In this document: one piece after another, positions 7,077 to 7,344 of the stretch
Numbering within the stretch: the first letter of the stretch is position 1
How the letters are laid out: every line of letters begins with the position of its first letter
Assembly (NCBI GenBank): GCA_902492935.1
Contig: CABUNJ010000044.1
Location: 1-7,344, forward strand
Direction: 5' to 3'
Length of the DNA: 7,344 nt
Source of the DNA: an uncultured Collinsella sp.
GTDB taxonomy: Bacteria > Actinomycetota > Coriobacteriia > Coriobacteriales > Coriobacteriaceae
Position numbers and translations under genes: made by a program
The notes under the pieces: generated by a model
What the model was told of the DNA's origin: nothing
The model's input: the letters and a program-made list of their open reading frames with translations, nothing else
Databases searched by the model: none

Positions 7077-7094
7077 TGCGGAACTCGCGATAAA
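7060..7094 (+). repeat. Left copy of a 35-bp inverted repeat (32 matches)
   Basis: Bases 7060-7094 match the reverse complement of 7310-7344 at 32 of 35 positions. The inner 20 bases (7075-7094) match exactly. The left copy begins in the terminator loop and its last three bases (AAA, 7092-7094) are also the first three of the 33-bp repeat arm. The repeat may extend left beyond 7060, but the right partner is cut by the window end, so its true boundary is unknown. Confidence 0.85.
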
Positions 7095-7124
7095 CCTTAT
7101 ATCCGGCCCCTCCGTCCGGGGACC
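7092..7124 (-). repeat. Right arm of the perfect 33-bp inverted repeat (REP-like)
   Basis: This is the exact reverse complement of 6990-7022. GGCCCC at 7105-7110 pairs with GGGG at 7118-7121 and CC at 7123-7124 around a TCCGTCC loop, with a bulged A at 7122. A single RNA crossing both arms could instead pair them along all 33 bases. Confidence 0.9.
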
Positions 7125-7232
7125 TTTCTGTATCGATATAGCTTCTGGGCTGGTTTGGCGTCGACAACGTCCAGCAAGGTTAACAAGCCAGCGTCGAATT
7201 TCCGGCGTGCTTTGGCTGAAAGAATAAGTTGG

Positions 7233-7255
7233 TGTGCGGAGCTTTGCTCCGCACA
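7233..7255. repeat. Perfect 10-bp hairpin with 3-base loop
   Basis: The arms at 7233-7242 and 7246-7255 are perfectly complementary around TTT, giving a very tight G+C-rich stem. The bases that follow (TTTGGG) are a poor U tract on the + strand. On the - strand the stem is followed by ACCAACTTATTC, also weak. It could be a weak terminator, an RNA structure, or an internal palindrome of a small element. The stem shares GTGCGGA with the 35-bp repeat. Confidence 0.6.
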
Positions 7256-7309
7256 TTTGGGATGGGAGCTCCTCGGGGGCGGGGCGGGCGCCTGCCGCCA
7301 TATATGAAC

Positions 7310-7344
7310 TTTATCGCGAGTTCCGCACGAACAGGAGGCCACTT
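7310..7344 (-). repeat. Right copy of the 35-bp inverted repeat, cut by the window end
   Basis: The copy reads on the - strand as the 7060-7094 sequence with three differences, all in its outer half. The match is still running at the last base of the window (AGGCCACTT), so the repeat, and perhaps a second terminator-like hairpin, continues beyond it. Confidence 0.8.

Larger units (their letters stand above)
6978..7344. other. Gene-free, repeat-rich tail of 367 bases
   Basis: I find no supportable gene here. Short open frames exist on both strands, mostly because the sequence is G+C-rich and built of inverted repeats, and none shows a recognisable motif or ribosome binding site. The region holds a 33-bp perfect inverted repeat, a terminator, a second inverted repeat of 35 bp reaching the window end, and a 10-bp hairpin, all listed separately. 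The stretch 7125-7232 has none of these and matches nothing I recognise. G-rich sequence at 7273-7290 shows runs of G but no clean function. Confidence 0.7.

Noticed and set aside
6820..7167. A - strand open frame crossing the end of the fusion gene and the tail.
   Set aside because: It is antisense to the conserved C-terminal TsaD motifs and runs through the inverted repeat. It is a by-product of G+C-rich codon bias.
7029..7342. Overlapping open frames of 80-90 codons on both strands in the tail (7062-7307 on +; 7029-7301 and 7097-7342 on -).
   Set aside because: They start inside the inverted repeats or have no ribosome binding site, overlap one another, and show no known motif. Two of them begin with the repeat itself, and all three base differences between the repeat copies change the encoded residue, which argues against selection on protein.
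1..7344. Search for CRISPR arrays, tRNA or rRNA genes, riboswitches, phage or toxin-antitoxin genes and transposase genes.
   Set aside because: I saw no direct repeat array, no tRNA-like cloverleaf and no matching protein motifs. Apart from the tail, almost every base is accounted for by the six housekeeping genes.

Overview
The window reads as one compact operon of housekeeping genes from a high-GC Gram-positive gut bacterium of the class Coriobacteriia, most likely Collinsella or a close relative. That assignment is an inference. It rests on the G+C-rich codon use, the conserved actinobacterial order acpS-nnr-alr-tsaE-tsaB-rimI-tsaD, and the fusion of the last three genes into one reading frame. 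I cannot confirm the species without a database search.

Layout. Positions 13-44 hold a strong intrinsic terminator for a gene that lies upstream of the window. A leader of about 110 bases (45-153) carries one or two plausible promoters and a clear Shine-Dalgarno site. Six genes follow on the + strand from 154 to 6977, with junctions of 0, 2, 8, 12 and -14 bases, so they are almost certainly co-transcribed and in part translationally coupled. They are acpS (holo-ACP synthase with a 54-residue tail), nnr (bifunctional NAD(P)HX epimerase/dehydratase), alr (alanine racemase), a family 4 uracil-DNA glycosylase, tsaE, and a 794-residue TsaB-RimI-TsaD fusion. No intergenic gap inside the block is long enough for a terminator or an obvious promoter.

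Function. The operon mixes carrier-protein activation for fatty acid synthesis (AcpS), repair of damaged NAD(P)H (Nnr), D-alanine supply for peptidoglycan (Alr), removal of uracil from DNA (Udg), and translation fidelity. In the translation part, TsaE, TsaB and TsaD make the threonylcarbamoyl-adenosine (t6A) modification at position 37 of tRNAs reading ANN codons, and the RimI domain is expected to acetylate the N-terminus of ribosomal protein S18. The TsaC/Sua5 enzyme that makes the threonylcarbamoyl-AMP substrate is not in the window.

The tail (6978-7344) has no supportable gene but is full of structure. It holds a perfect 33-bp inverted repeat whose arms are REP-like imperfect palindromes, a nested terminator, a second inverted repeat of 35 bp (32 matches) that runs into the window end, and a perfect 10-bp hairpin. 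This looks like an extragenic repeat cluster (BIME-like) or a miniature inverted-repeat element. I see no defence system, CRISPR array, phage gene, tRNA or rRNA. The two parts most worth a second look are the triple fusion and the repeat-rich tail.
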